Source of the DNA: Rhizopus arrhizus
Taxonomy: Eukaryota > Mucoromycota > Mucoromycetes > Mucorales > Rhizopodaceae
Assembly: GCA_024220505.1 (NCBI GenBank)
Contig: JAKZZE010000029.1
Location: 1-64,000 of the forward strand
Direction of reading: 5' to 3'
DNA: 64,000 nucleotides
The position numbers were made by a program, and so were the translations under genes. Under the pieces are notes generated by a model. That model was not told the DNA's origin and searched no databases. It saw only the letters and a list, made by a program, of their open reading frames with translations. Shown piece by piece: positions 12,882-23,576 of the stretch; position 1 is the stretch's first letter, and each line of letters starts with the position of its first letter.

Positions 12882-13410
12882 CAAGTACAGTAATAATGGT
12901 TCGCTTGAAAGAGGAAATCCTTTACTAGTGTAGATAGGTGCTTCTACAATAGATAGATCTTAGTATTCTTTTTTTTAGAAAAGAAAATAAGAAGTACCTT
13001 TGACACGCTCTCAGACTCGATATTATCAAAGTCATTGTCATCCAATTTCTGTGAATCCATATCCAATTAAATGAAACAAGAAACACGTTATGTTTTTGTA
13101 TCTTTTTTTAACAAAGATAATGAAAATTGGTATTTACTAGAATAGACTTTCATGACATCAATTGCTTCTAATTGAGGTTAGTCAAACATTGCAAAACATG
13201 TCAGAATTTACTGGTAAGGAATTTTAGACTTCATTTGTTATATTTAAAAATAAAATTGATACCATGTTGAACATGTAATTGGTGAACAGTAAAATCTTGA
13301 ATACTGTCTATCAATTTTATGATATTCAAGCGTTGCTTTTTACAATGTCGTAATTCTTATTCTTGATGGCACAAGTTTTGGGACAAACATAGAAATGAGA
13401 ATTTTGGTTA

Positions 13411-13823
13411 GGCATGATTTGCAAAAAAAAAGTGAGCTCTGAAAAAGAATAAGAGGAAAAAAAAAACAGAAATAATAAATTCAAGGCATATAAAGTAAAC
13501 TTTAAATCCCTCATCCTATCGCTTTTGGTGTACTTTAGTTGCCACTTCAAAAAGGAGATCTGGGTTTTATGAATCCGTCTTCACAGCAACTGGCTCTGTA
13601 ATTTAGATGATTTAAACCTCTTATCCATGAAGCAAGCCCCTCATCGATAATCTCTCAATGGTTTGAGGCCCATATTATCAGCTTGTCTTGTGTAAGAATC
13701 CCTTATCACCAGCTCCCACTCATCTTCCTGATATTGCGTCGAGGTCTTCTCCACACACATCGACTAGGTGTCTGTTCTATCCTATATCATGCTTTTGATT
13801 CTTTATATGGACATGCTCTAATT
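13411..13823. other. Spacer, no feature recognised
   Basis: Less AT-rich than its surroundings at 13560-13800, with a short open stretch on the plus strand that I could not assign to a family. It may be part of the Tnp2-like relic or of a lost LINE. Confidence 0.3.
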
Positions 13824-14000
13824 GTTAAGGGTATATAAGATTTTTAGTCATTTCACTTTTGTAAAAGGAATCTAATATGATCCTGAATAATATGTTGATA
13901 TAACTTGGAAGCATTTGTTATGTTCTGGTAAAGTAATTATCAAAATAGCAATAAAACCAAAAGAATACTTTTTGAGACTGAACTTTATTTAAGACAATCT
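13824..14000 (+). mobile_element. Old LTR-3 relic
   Basis: TTAAGGGTATATAAGATTTT through GGAATCTAATATGATCCTGA and AATATGTTGATATAACTTGG matches, with many substitutions, the reverse complement of the end of the gypsy-1 LTR (24225 downwards). Similarity fades near 14000. It is a much older copy of the same family than the two intact LTRs. End points are approximate. Confidence 0.65.
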
Positions 14001-14439
14001 TAATTTTTAAAAAGAAATCATTACAAAGTCTACTATTTATATTCTTCTATCAGTTGGCGGGTAAATGAGTAGTTATGAGCGTAGATCCAATAATTGACAT
14101 GCTTGATTGAAGAATGATCACTGAATCGATTATGAAAATTTTTTAATTCGTTGTTTTTATAGATCTTATTGTTCTTTAACTGATCTGGGAGAATTGTCCC
14201 GTCTTCATTGAGAGGAAAGATATATTTATATGAAATGCCTCCAGTCAGATCAAAGTTGACTAGGTACCTGATCCATTATTATCCATTTACAGAATTGATG
14301 AATAGTAAACATCACGGCTTATTTATTGTTCATGTTTACTTTATAGGATGAATCTAATTGTGAAAATTTTATATAAAAAAGAAGAATATATTTTATTTGA
14401 TAAAGATTTAAATTATTATCTTTTATCAATTTTAATATA
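14001..14439. other. AT-rich spacer left of Tc1-C1
   Basis: No gene recognised. It ends in the TA next to Tc1-C1. It does not look like LINE sequence, although the sequence on the other side of Tc1-C1 does. Confidence 0.4.
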
Positions 14440-16108
14440 CAGTGGCTCACAAAATTGTACAAGTGTTTTGCATTTTTTGCTTCAGTAGGATTTATCGACA
14501 CTAAAACGATAAATAAGCTACAGCATGTTATACATCATTCGAAAGTATAGCTTCTTGGCGTTTTGCTAATATTATTTAGTCGGCGATAAAATTAGTTTTG
14601 ATGGAGTTATGACCGTTTACAAATGCCGACTACACTTGTACAATTTTGGGACCGATGTTTTACAATAAGGTTTTTATTTAAAAGTGTGCGCTAATAGTTG
14701 ATCCAAAGACCCTTATTTTCTATAATGTCAATACATCGTTGAGGCATAGTTTCAATATAAATTTGTCATTCTTTTTCGGTAATTTCGTACCAAGTCTCGA
14801 ACGTACGAGTCCATAGTTCATCCATAGAGATAGGAGGAAAATCGTACTGCTTAAACAAGCGTTTTTTTAAGGTATTCCACATATTTTCAATTGGATTTAA
14901 GTCTGGAGACTGTGGAGGCCACTCCATTGTTGTAAAATCCTGTTTAGACAGCCATTCAGATACGATTTTGGACTTATGCTTCGGATCGTTATCTTGCATA
15001 AATTCAAAATCAGTCATTCTCAGGCCATTTTCTTTACAATAGTCGGTCATAGACCTCACCAAATCATCTTGCAATACAGATAAATAGACACTCTTGTCCA
15101 TATTCTTGCCTACGTCGACAATATACCCATCCCCGTACCAGCTAATACAGCTCCAAACCATAAGTGAGCCTCCACCATGTTTTACGGTTTGCTTTACATG
15201 CCTTCTTTTAAGCTTCTCATTTGGTTGTTTCCAAGCATAAAGCTTACCATCCGATCCAAAACGATTAACTTTAGTCTCATCAGACCAAATCACGCGTTTC
15301 CAGTCTTCTATGGTCCAGTCAACGTGATTAAGAGCCCAGTCCAATCGCTTTCGTCTGTTTACTTCACTAAGCAATGGTTTTTGAGGCTTCACAAAAGAGG
15401 TTAAACCAGACCTACGCAACGATCTTCGAACTGTTTCAGCTGATACAATCTTTTGCAAGTCATTCTCAAGTGTGTTTCTGGCTTCTACTGCATTATCTTG
15501 ACCTTTAACAGTTACCAATCGGACTAAATACTGATCATCCCTGCTGCTGAGTAACTTGGGACGACCCGCTTTAATGCTCTTTACTTCGTTTTTTATTGTT
15601 TTTCGAACATTATGAACAGTTCCACGGCTTGCTCCAGTCATTTTTACTGTTTTTGATATAGAGTATCCGCTTTTTAAGCAGCTGATGATACGATTACGGA
15701 GATCTTCACTGATAGGTTGCATATTGGACGTTGGTACACTTTTATATAGCAGTTAGCTCCTGTAGATGTAAGTAAAATGGCAAAAAAGGAAAGAAAAACA
15801 TACTTTGAGCATTGAAGAATAAAAAAAAATCTTTTCTGGTGGCTTACGCGCTGTGACGAGCAAGATTATAAGCTGATATTGAAATATTTGAAACGGTCCC
15901 AAAATTGTACAAGTGTAGTCGGCATTTGTAAACGGTCATAACTCCATCAAAACTAATTTTATCGCCGACTAAATAATATTAGCAAAACGCCAAGAAGCTA
16001 TACTTTCGAATGATGTATAACATGCTGTAGCTTATTTATCGTTTTAGTGTCGATAAATCCTACTGAAGCAAAAAATGCAAAACACTTGTACAATTTTGTG
16101 AGCCACTG
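14440..16108 (-). mobile_element. Tc1-C1, complete Tc1/mariner element
   Basis: 1669 bp with perfect terminal repeats CAGTGGCTCACAAAATTGTA at both ends and TA on both sides (14438-14439, 16109-16110). Inner inverted copies at about 14633-14655 and 15895-15917 close ~215-bp terminal modules; the motif TCATTCGAAAG lies near the centre of the left one (about 14535). The transposase is on the minus strand. A near-identical copy in the opposite orientation is Tc1-C2 (36891-38329). Confidence 0.93.
14691..15722 (-). pseudogene. Tc1-C1 transposase with in-frame TGA
   Basis: 344 codons including stop from ATG 15722 to TAG 14691. HTH at residues ~15-45 (ISKTVKMTGASRGTVHNVRK), then WSDETK, MQDNDPKH and NPIENMW as the DDE triad. 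A TGA at 14766-14768 falls where relatives have the Cys of E-E-C-Q, giving a 318-aa product that keeps all three catalytic residues and lacks only the last 25 residues. The frame after the TGA stays open to WINY-stop. The same TGA is present in Tc1-C2. Whether the shorter protein still works is unknown, so 'pseudogene' is provisional. Confidence 0.8.
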
Positions 16109-16110
16109 TA

Positions 16111-16989
16111 TCTATCTACTTAGATGATTGGTCAGGCTGCTGGTTCACTGGCAATGGACATCTTTATATAGAAAGACCCAATCACGCCTCTAAGCATTAT
16201 GAAACAGTCACATATAAGATCGACTTAGAAGACGGCAATACCTTCTGTCTTGGTACATGGTCTAAGATGGGTAAACACTGTGTATACTGCAAAGCATCCG
16301 ACCATTACAGAAAGGAATGCACTAAGGCTCCGGAGGAGAAACGCCGATGTTTCACGTGTGGCAATAAATGTCATATTGCTCGGAAATGTCATCGGGTTAT
16401 TACTGACAGCAACACCTCCAGCAAACGCAGACGGGACTCTGCCCAAAATCCTAAAGTCTCCACAGTCGCCACACCAGTTGCAATTGAGCAAGCTACTCCT
16501 CTCATAGAACCAATGGCCTCCACTGAGGTCATCTCTGAGACTGAGGAGGTCAATAGGCCTACTGTCCAAGTCGACGCGGCATTTGACACCATCGTGCAGG
16601 TTGAGGTTCCTGAGGTTCCTGAGGTTCCTGAGATTCATGAGACTTCTGCCACGTCAGTTCATTCTCATCCATCTACTGTTGCTTCCACGCCTCTACAAGG
16701 CGAACGAAGCAATATAAGATCTCGAACTACAGGTATGCAACTAAGATCTAATCCCACTTCCTCTGCAAAACTTGCTACCTCCGTACTTGTTGATGCGATC
16801 AAAGGATGTAAGAGATGCGGAGGCAAGGATCACCAAAAATCCAGTAGCCTTAAATGTCCCATGAATAAGAAGTATACTTCTGAGCCTACTGTCGACTTAT
16901 CTGCACGACAGACCACGCCTCGGAGGATGTTGTTATGGAGGAAGATTAATTTCCTTCCTTCATTTCTATTCCATTACCACTACCTATAA
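16111..16989 (+). pseudogene. LINE-A ORF1, 5'-truncated zinc-knuckle protein
   Basis: 292 codons open from the Tc1-C1 border to TAA. ORF1 proteins of this LINE class bind the element RNA. Two Cys/His knuckles are visible: CVYCKASDHYRKEC and CFTCGNKCHIARKC. A third variant, CKRCGGKDHQKSSSLKC, lies near the C terminus, with a Pro/Val repeat (EVPEVPEVPEI) between. The N-terminal half found in LINE-B and LINE-C is missing. The stop is 63 nt before the ORF2 ATG. Confidence 0.8.
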
Positions 16990-17217
16990 AAGATCCCAAA
17001 AAAAAAGCAAAAAAAGAATTTAAAACAAAAAAAATATATCCAATATTTAATTATGATTAATACAACACATAACATTCATAACATAAATGGTTCTTCGGAA
17101 CACTTTCTTATCAACACTACAAACTCTAAACTCTCATCTTGTCGACCCAATCTTTCCATCGGTACACTCAACTGCCGTGGTCTTCGAAAAACCGCCAATC
17201 CTGCAACCAGTGCTGCA

Positions 17218-17285
17218 TGTTTTGCCAAATATTAAAATAAAAGACAAAAACTAAAAAGACAATAGTTGTGAAACTAAAGATTATA
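17218..17285 (-). repeat. Remnant of gypsy-2 3' LTR
   Basis: The 68 bp TGTTTTGCCAAATATT... to GATTATA match the start of the LTR at 32492 and begin right after the CTGCA duplication. The rest of the LTR is missing; Tc1-D starts at 17286. Confidence 0.88.
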
Positions 17286-17819
17286 CAGTGCCCCACAAAA
17301 CCCTTCAAGTGTTTTGCTTTTTTTCGTTTTTTGCTTGTCACAAAACATTGAGTACTACAATTAGTAGCATGCTATACCTCATTTCAAAGCTACGGTGGCA
17401 GGGTATTTGGACAATGTTTAAACTCCGATATCCATGCAATGACCGCGGAGTAATGACATTTTAAAAACAGACACACACTTGAAGGGTTTTGTGGAATTTT
17501 TATTTAACAACAATTAATATTTAGTATGTCCTCCTTTTGCATTGTAAACTGCTTTAATGCGTTTAGGCATACTTTCTATGAGTTTTTGACACTCATTCTG
17601 AGTAATTGACTCCCAAACGTTCTCTACTCTTGACCATAATTCGAGCATTCCGTCAGGCTGCTTTTCATATTGTAATAAACGACGTTTTACGATTGACCAT
17701 AGGTTCTCAATAGGATTTAAGTCAGGAGAGTGAGGAGGCCATCTTAATACAGTAATATTATTGTTTTCCAGCCATTCAGAGACTTTTTTGGCAGTATGGA
17801 TACTAGCATTGTCTTGCTG

Positions 17820-18468
17820 TGTTTAGGATAGGGGAGTTTTAGGTAAATATAATATAGCAATCAAAGATAAAGAAATACTGTTAGAACTTGGTATCTCTTT
17901 ATTAAGTTAAGATAACTATTATATGATCCAAAAAAATTCTACATGTAAAAAGTGAGAGTATTTATAGACATGATACGGATAAAGAATTAGGACAGATTTA
18001 TAATCAATTTGACAGAATAGATGATTATTATTTCTAATTATTAGTTTAGCCTGTTCCTAGCTTGTATTGTCAATTATGCTATTGGGATGGTTTCAGATAT
18101 AACTATTTAAGGAGACGGTACGGATGAATATAAAGACTTTTAGTTCCGTGATTGGATATCATTGTTAACAATAATATCTCAGTCAGGATAAATGTTTTCA
18201 TGACTAATGATGATCCGGTAAGTAATCGTCATTCCTTATTCAACATGCTCATACTATCACTAAACTATATTACAACCATGTCATCTTATTTGACTATGTG
18301 AAGTTAATATGAATAAAGCTTAATGTAAAAATCTAATCAAAGTATTTTATTGATCTGTGTTGGGAATAATGTTATAAATGATTCCAAGTTATGTCAACAT
18401 ATTATTCAGGATCATATCTGATTCCTTTTACTAAAATAAAGTGACTATAATCTTATGTATCCTTAACA
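17820..18468 (-). repeat. Gypsy-1 3' LTR
   Basis: 649 bp. On the plus strand it starts TGTTTAGGATAGGGG and ends CCTTAACA. Preceded in the element sense by a polypurine tract. Confidence 0.95.
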
Positions 18469-18482
18469 TTATCCTCCACCAG
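18469..18482 (-). promoter_or_regulatory. Gypsy-1 3' polypurine tract
   Basis: CTGGTGGAGGATAA on the element strand directly abuts the 3' LTR, the position used to prime plus-strand DNA synthesis. An identical copy lies inside pol at 20219-20232. Confidence 0.75.
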
Positions 18483-18633
18483 ATTCAACAACACCTTGTT
18501 GATTCGGCATAAAAGTGAATAGGTATGCGTTATGAAATGTCTAATCAATTTGGTAGATCATTTTCATGCTAAATTGCGGGGTAATTTACCGTGACTATCT
18601 TTGTCCGTTTTTCTTTTCTTTTTTCTTTTTTTA

Positions 18634-21600
18634 TTATTTTTTCTCCTTGTTAAGTCTTCTCTTTAACAATCTTTCTTCTCTGCTAAGATTTGTAGGAAGA
18701 GTTCTTTTCTTTGTCTCAACAGAATTTACTTTCTTCTCATCACTCACTTTAGGTGTGGAATTACTATTGGACTTATTATATTTGGAATTGGATGATGCTT
18801 TTTTCACAATTTGTTCAGCTCTCTCATGTTCCAACTTTTTCAATTCGTCTTGTTTATCCCAATATTTTTGTATGATAGTTGGGTCTGTGAAATCACCGGC
18901 CTTTTGCCATGTGTTTGCACGTTCACCATAACCAGCCCATTTTACCAAATACTCTCTGTTGCCAGAAGGTCCACGATGATCTCTAATGTCTTCAAGCTCA
19001 TAGTATTCATCTTCAATATTAGACTCATCTATATGCACTATTTTTAATTCAGATGGCGTATAGTTACGATGCATTAATTCATTCTGCTCATCTTTTAACT
19101 CATATGATCCTCCTTTGTTCCTTCGAACCACTGTATAAGGTCCTTCGTATAGTGGTGCAAGTTTTCCACTTCTACTATTCAGTCTAACCATTACATGTGT
19201 TCCATTGGGGATATTTACAAGTATGTTTTTATCATTGTATCTCTTACTATACTCCTCATTAATCTTTTGGGTTCTTTCATTTATGGCAGGAAATATAACA
19301 TTTTCCATGTAATTGACTCGTTCTTCAAGTTCTTTGATGGTCATTACATCTTTTGGGAGTGGATACTTTTCTTTATTTGTATAATCGTCAGGTAAGTTTA
19401 CTCTGCGAGCATACATGAGTGAGAATGGAGAGCTTAGTGATTTGTTTTTTATGTATCTGTTCATACAGAGTTGTACAATTGGAAGATAATGATCCCAATC
19501 TCTACTATTGGATTGTACCATCTTTCTCAATGTATTCAATGCAATTTTTACACTAGCTTCAGCACTTCCATTACCTTGTGGATGATACGCAGTAGAGTAT
19601 CTACGATCTATTCCAAGGTTTTTTGATATACTTGTCATTAAAGCATTTCTGAATTCAGTTCCATTGTCACTTTGGATGATTCGTGGAAATCCATAATCTC
19701 CAAAGATATTAATCAGCTGTTTTGCAATGGTATCTGATTGTTTGTTTTTTAGTGCCCTGATTACAACGTATTTTGTACAAATGTCAGTGACAACTAATAA
19801 GAACAAGTAACCCTCATCCGTCACTGGAAGTGGTCCTGCAAGATCAATAGCTATGTGATCAAACGGTCTATTAGCCATAACGTTAGTCAAAGGGTGATAG
19901 CCTCTCTTGCTAATGTTATGTTTCTGACATTCGGTACAGGAACTCACAATACTCTTTGCTTCATCATAAATATTAGTCCAATGCATGCCTCGACTATGAA
20001 TGTCTCTGACTATTGCTTGGTATCCATAATGTCCAAAGGAATGTGTTTCTCTAAGTATAGCATCTCTCTCTTCTTCAGGAGGAGTCATGTAATCGGTACG
20101 TTCATTTTTAGTTTCTATCAATTTTGTAGCAAGAACATTAATAATTTTGTCTCTGCTATATTTCTTTCTTTTAGCAATAACTCTTTTCTTGTTACGGTTA
20201 TCTAATTTGCTTGGCACATTATCCTCCACCAGTTTGTAGCTATCCTGTAAAGGTGGATACAAACGGCTTAACATGTCAGGAAGCTTATTCAATATACCAG
20301 GGATATGGACTACATCAAAATCAAAGTCAAGAAGTGTCTCAATCCAGCCGATCATCATAGGATTAGCAATTTTCTGGGTATGTAGATAAACTAAGGCTTT
20401 ATGATCACTATAAACGGTAAAGTGTCTGCCCCATAAAAATTTCCTGAATTTGTTGAGTGCTAATACGATTGCATACAGCTCTCTTTTAGTTGTACTCCAA
20501 CGTCTTTGCGAAGGTGTCAACGAAGAGGAGATAAAACTGATATACTTGTCACGATCATGTTCGTCTTTTTGATAAAGAACTGCCGCAACACCATATAACG
20601 ATGCATCTGTAGCCACATAGAACTTTTTATTTAAATTGGGATAATGCAAAATCATGTCTGACTGCAAGATCTTTTTTAAAGCATAAAAACTGTTTGTTTG
20701 CTCATCAGTCCACAACTCTTCCACATTGGCAGCATTACTCAATCTTGTGATTGGTTCAGCTACTCTGGAAATCATTGGGATGTATTCTCTAAAGTAGTTG
20801 ATCAAACCCATAAATTGTTGGATTTGCTTATTACTTTTGTTAGGAAGTGGCCAATTTTCAACATTTGTTAGCTTTTTACGATCTACTTTAGTGCCTGTCG
20901 TGTTTACAACAAAGCCTAAAAGTCGAACTGATTGTTGAAACCATACACATTTTTCTGGATTTATTATTAAATTTACAGAGGTTAGCTTATCAATCACCAA
21001 TTTCACATCTTTTGCATGCTGTTCATAACTATCACTAGCAATAATACAGTCATCAACAAAGTTTTGTACACAGTCAATCCCATCAAATAGGGTTGCTAAG
21101 CACTTTTGGAATTGGGAAGTCAGCATTTTTACTCCAAAACATCCTTTAATGAAAGAATATTGGACATTGTTATGTGTGAAGGTTAATTTATGTACATCTT
21201 CAGATGCAACTTTGAATCGATGGTATGCATTAGACAAATCAAGTGTTGTAAACACCTTTTTACCAGCCAGGTTATCAAAGATATCTCTGATCAATGGAAC
21301 AGGATAATTGAAAGTGGGAGGTAATATTTTATTCAACAGTCTCACATCCAAACACACCCGATGATTAACAATTTCACCAGCTTTATTTCTCTTAGGAACG
21401 AGAAGGAGTGGACTATTAAAAGATGTGTTGATTTTGGACTTGATAATGGTACCAGTCTCCAACCATTCTTTTATTTGCTTGTCTAATACTGGTCTTAAAG
21501 CGTGCGGAATTGGATATTGCCGTCTATAAGCCGTAGCGCCTTCTTTAGTGGGAAGATGGATAATGGACTCAGGCATTGGACATGAAGATTCAATAGGAAT

Positions 21601-23553
21601 GCTCTGGTTCTCATCAATGGCCTCTTTAATTATTTTGAAAAATTCTGCCCTTTGACTGGGAGTACCAGCTGGCGAATTATCAGGCTCATATTTATTTTCA
21701 CGATCAATATTGATATTTTCTAAAATTAGATTATCGTTGGCTGTAGTATCAGAGTGTGAATGTTCACCATCCAATTTAAATGCTACACCAGTTAAACCAA
21801 TATTCATCTTAGGCAAGATATCAGTTCCAAGAAGAATATCAAATTCGAATTCTTTGTTAAACTTCATTACTTCTAATGAATGTTTAAACTGAATACCATT
21901 TGCATATTTAAATTGCAACGGATCAGTAATCCCAATACGAGAAATTTCATTATTATGAGACAAAAAATTATAGGAACCAGTAATTTTATTAACTTTATTG
22001 ATTTTTAACTTTTTATTCAAAGAAATGATATCAATGAAACTTGCATCGCTTCCAGTATCAATCAAACCAATAAGCTTTACGTTCTCTATAAAGATGGGAG
22101 TCAATAAGTTAAATGCACTGTTATCACTACATGCTTTATCCTTGTTTTTACTTGGATACTTACAATCGTAACTCAAGTCTTCCATCATCGCCTCAACTTC
22201 GGCAGTGGCCTTGTCAATCTGACTGTCTTCTTGTTTCTCTACCTTGGAAACAGCAAGAACTCTTCTAGGCTCATCTTTTTTGCATACATGGCCTTTAAAC
22301 CATGGTTGATGGCACTTGTAACAATTATTTTCTTTTTTCTCCGTGCTCTTCTCAGCTCTATTCTTCAGGCTGTAACAATCATTGGAATTATGAGTGTTAT
22401 TTTTTCCATGATGGGAACAAAAGAAAGATTTGGCCAACTTGTTTGCCTTGATAGGCTTGCTAATGCGATGCTTGCTTACAAGCCCATGACCTACACCTTC
22501 TTGCTTCTTTACCCGATTTGCACCAGGAATCATAGCAGTGGCTTCAGCATACAGACTGTTATCGTCACCAAGGACATCACGTCCCACTTGCGATAAGTAC
22601 TCGACCGTCCAATTGTGGGGTCTGCTTCGTTTTCCTTCTACTCTTGTCACAGTCATACGGATGATTGTTTGGACAGGTAGCGTCAACGATGCCAAAAAAC
22701 GATCAGCGATACGTGGATCATCCTTAGGAAGTCCCGCATAAAAAACAGCTTGCAGAAATTTCTTAGAATAATCACTAATAGATTCCTTGCTGCTCATCGT
22801 CATTGTAAAAACCAAGTCATTGTAATAGCTACTAGACATGCTTGATCCATGATGATCTACGAATGCTTGTCTTGCTTCGGACCAATTCCTACATCTTTTG
22901 AGCTCGGTCTCTACCCAGGCATTGTCACTGTAAGGTAAGCAAAGTGGTAAAAACTTTTTCCAAACATGCTCAACACTCTGATATGAGGAACCCTCAATGA
23001 TGTTTTCAAATTTCGTCAAGAAGTGCTCCACAGATTCAAAAACCTCTTCATTTGGAAAGGGTCTAAGGACACTGGTAGCCAACTGAAATTTAGGCAAATC
23101 CCTATGAGACAAGGAAAGCCCAGCAGAAACCGCACTGCTACCTCCAGTGGAGTTTTGATGCATGTCAAGTTTCTTGAAAAAGGATTGACATTCTAACATT
23201 GCTGCAATTCTGCGCTTTGTCTTGTCTATCCCTCGAAGTGCTTCATCAATGGCTGCATCATCACCTGAAGCCCTTACATGACAAAACATCTTCAACTGCT
23301 CATCCATCTCACTGCGCAGTTGCGTAAGATTAATGGCAACGTTGTCCTCCTTCTTATTTGTCACCACAGAAGAAGGTACAAAACCAGAAACAGAATCAAC
23401 AACCATAGCTGAATCATCTTGAATAGACATACCAGCAGAAGACAAGGAAGAACCTTCATTGAAGTCTTGGGAATAGTCATTGGAACCACTTGCTGCGCCC
23501 ATAGAATTAGTTTCAGCAGTATTAACACCAGAGTTTTCAACAGTAGAATTCAT
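18634..23553 (-). CDS. Gypsy-1 gag-pol polyprotein
   Basis: A single 1639-aa frame without frameshift. Domains by approximate residue: Gag 1-390; zinc knuckle CYKCHQPWFKGHVC ~410; aspartic protease LIDTGSDASF ~498; reverse transcriptase 690-870 with FTTLDLSNAYHRF and active site FVDD ~833; RNase H ATDASLYG ~983; integrase zinc finger with HSFGHYG ~1171 and CTECQKH; integrase core with AIDLAGP ~1238 and SDNGTEF ~1297; chromodomain ~1508-1566 (YLVKWAGYGERANTW). The chosen ATG (23553) lies 23 nt after the 5' LTR. All catalytic motifs look sound, so the element may still be active. Confidence 0.95.
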   Translation of the reverse strand: MNSTVENSGVNTAETNSMGAASGSNDYSQDFNEGSSLSSAGMSIQDDSAMVVDSVSGFVPSSVVTNKKEDNVAINLTQLRSEMDEQLKMFCHVRASGDDAAIDEALRGIDKTKRRIAAMLECQSFFKKLDMHQNSTGGSSAVSAGLSLSHRDLPKFQLATSVLRPFPNEEVFESVEHFLTKFENIIEGSSYQSVEHVWKKFLPLCLPYSDNAWVETELKRCRNWSEARQAFVDHHGSSMSSSYYNDLVFTMTMSSKESISDYSKKFLQAVFYAGLPKDDPRIADRFLASLTLPVQTIIRMTVTRVEGKRSRPHNWTVEYLSQVGRDVLGDDNSLYAEATAMIPGANRVKKQEGVGHGLVSKHRISKPIKANKLAKSFFCSHHGKNNTHNSNDCYSLKNRAEKSTEKKENNCYKCHQPWFKGHVCKKDEPRRVLAVSKVEKQEDSQIDKATAEVEAMMEDLSYDCKYPSKNKDKACSDNSAFNLLTPIFIENVKLIGLIDTGSDASFIDIISLNKKLKINKVNKITGSYNFLSHNNEISRIGITDPLQFKYANGIQFKHSLEVMKFNKEFEFDILLGTDILPKMNIGLTGVAFKLDGEHSHSDTTANDNLILENINIDRENKYEPDNSPAGTPSQRAEFFKIIKEAIDENQSIPIESSCPMPESIIHLPTKEGATAYRRQYPIPHALRPVLDKQIKEWLETGTIIKSKINTSFNSPLLLVPKRNKAGEIVNHRVCLDVRLLNKILPPTFNYPVPLIRDIFDNLAGKKVFTTLDLSNAYHRFKVASEDVHKLTFTHNNVQYSFIKGCFGVKMLTSQFQKCLATLFDGIDCVQNFVDDCIIASDSYEQHAKDVKLVIDKLTSVNLIINPEKCVWFQQSVRLLGFVVNTTGTKVDRKKLTNVENWPLPNKSNKQIQQFMGLINYFREYIPMISRVAEPITRLSNAANVEELWTDEQTNSFYALKKILQSDMILHYPNLNKKFYVATDASLYGVAAVLYQKDEHDRDKYISFISSSLTPSQRRWSTTKRELYAIVLALNKFRKFLWGRHFTVYSDHKALVYLHTQKIANPMMIGWIETLLDFDFDVVHIPGILNKLPDMLSRLYPPLQDSYKLVEDNVPSKLDNRNKKRVIAKRKKYSRDKIINVLATKLIETKNERTDYMTPPEEERDAILRETHSFGHYGYQAIVRDIHSRGMHWTNIYDEAKSIVSSCTECQKHNISKRGYHPLTNVMANRPFDHIAIDLAGPLPVTDEGYLFLLVVTDICTKYVVIRALKNKQSDTIAKQLINIFGDYGFPRIIQSDNGTEFRNALMTSISKNLGIDRRYSTAYHPQGNGSAEASVKIALNTLRKMVQSNSRDWDHYLPIVQLCMNRYIKNKSLSSPFSLMYARRVNLPDDYTNKEKYPLPKDVMTIKELEERVNYMENVIFPAINERTQKINEEYSKRYNDKNILVNIPNGTHVMVRLNSRSGKLAPLYEGPYTVVRRNKGGSYELKDEQNELMHRNYTPSELKIVHIDESNIEDEYYELEDIRDHRGPSGNREYLVKWAGYGERANTWQKAGDFTDPTIIQKYWDKQDELKKLEHERAEQIVKKASSNSKYNKSNSNSTPKVSDEKKVNSVETKKRTLPTNLSREERLLKRRLNKEKK
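20216..20232 (-). promoter_or_regulatory. Candidate central polypurine tract
   Basis: CTGGTGGAGGATAATGT on the element strand is a 17-bp exact copy of the 3' polypurine tract plus the first three LTR bases (18466-18482). It lies in pol between RNase H and integrase and encodes LVEDN. Central tracts of this kind are known in lentiviruses and Ty1; here the function is inferred. Confidence 0.55.
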
Positions 23554-23576
23554 TTGCAAGTAATTAACAGTAAAAA

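Larger units (their letters stand above)
11722..13410 (-). pseudogene. Decayed Tnp2-like transposase-domain gene
   Basis: Fragments on the minus strand appear in the order of the large fungal transposase-domain proteins annotated as Tnp2-like. They are: an N-terminal start MPNQNSHFYVCPKTC (about 13410); an acidic stretch MDSQKLDDNDFDNIESES (about 13064); LTDGQAKLL (about 12830); NMDWFQPFVGTQHSSGGSYL followed by IQNLARDERKLKEN (12208-12597); and ARKLCRFTAGN with CHGCLNQFG (11722-12033). The match is from memory of family motifs. Stops, frameshifts, a 49-nt poly-T and a 25-nt poly-A interrupt it, so no product is expected. Confidence 0.55.

Noticed and set aside
14766..14768. Selenocysteine or recoding at the TGA of Tc1-C
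   Set aside because: No hairpin evidence is visible and fungi of this kind generally lack selenoprotein machinery; a plain nonsense change spread by copying is simpler.
15177..15404. A 75-aa frame on the plus strand, repeated at 37595-37822 on the minus strand
   Set aside because: Antisense shadow of the Tc1-C transposase; it repeats only because the element does.
14001..16110. LINE-A continuing to the left of Tc1-C1
   Set aside because: The left flank is AT-rich and does not read as ORF1; where LINE-A's 5' end went cannot be settled from the window.
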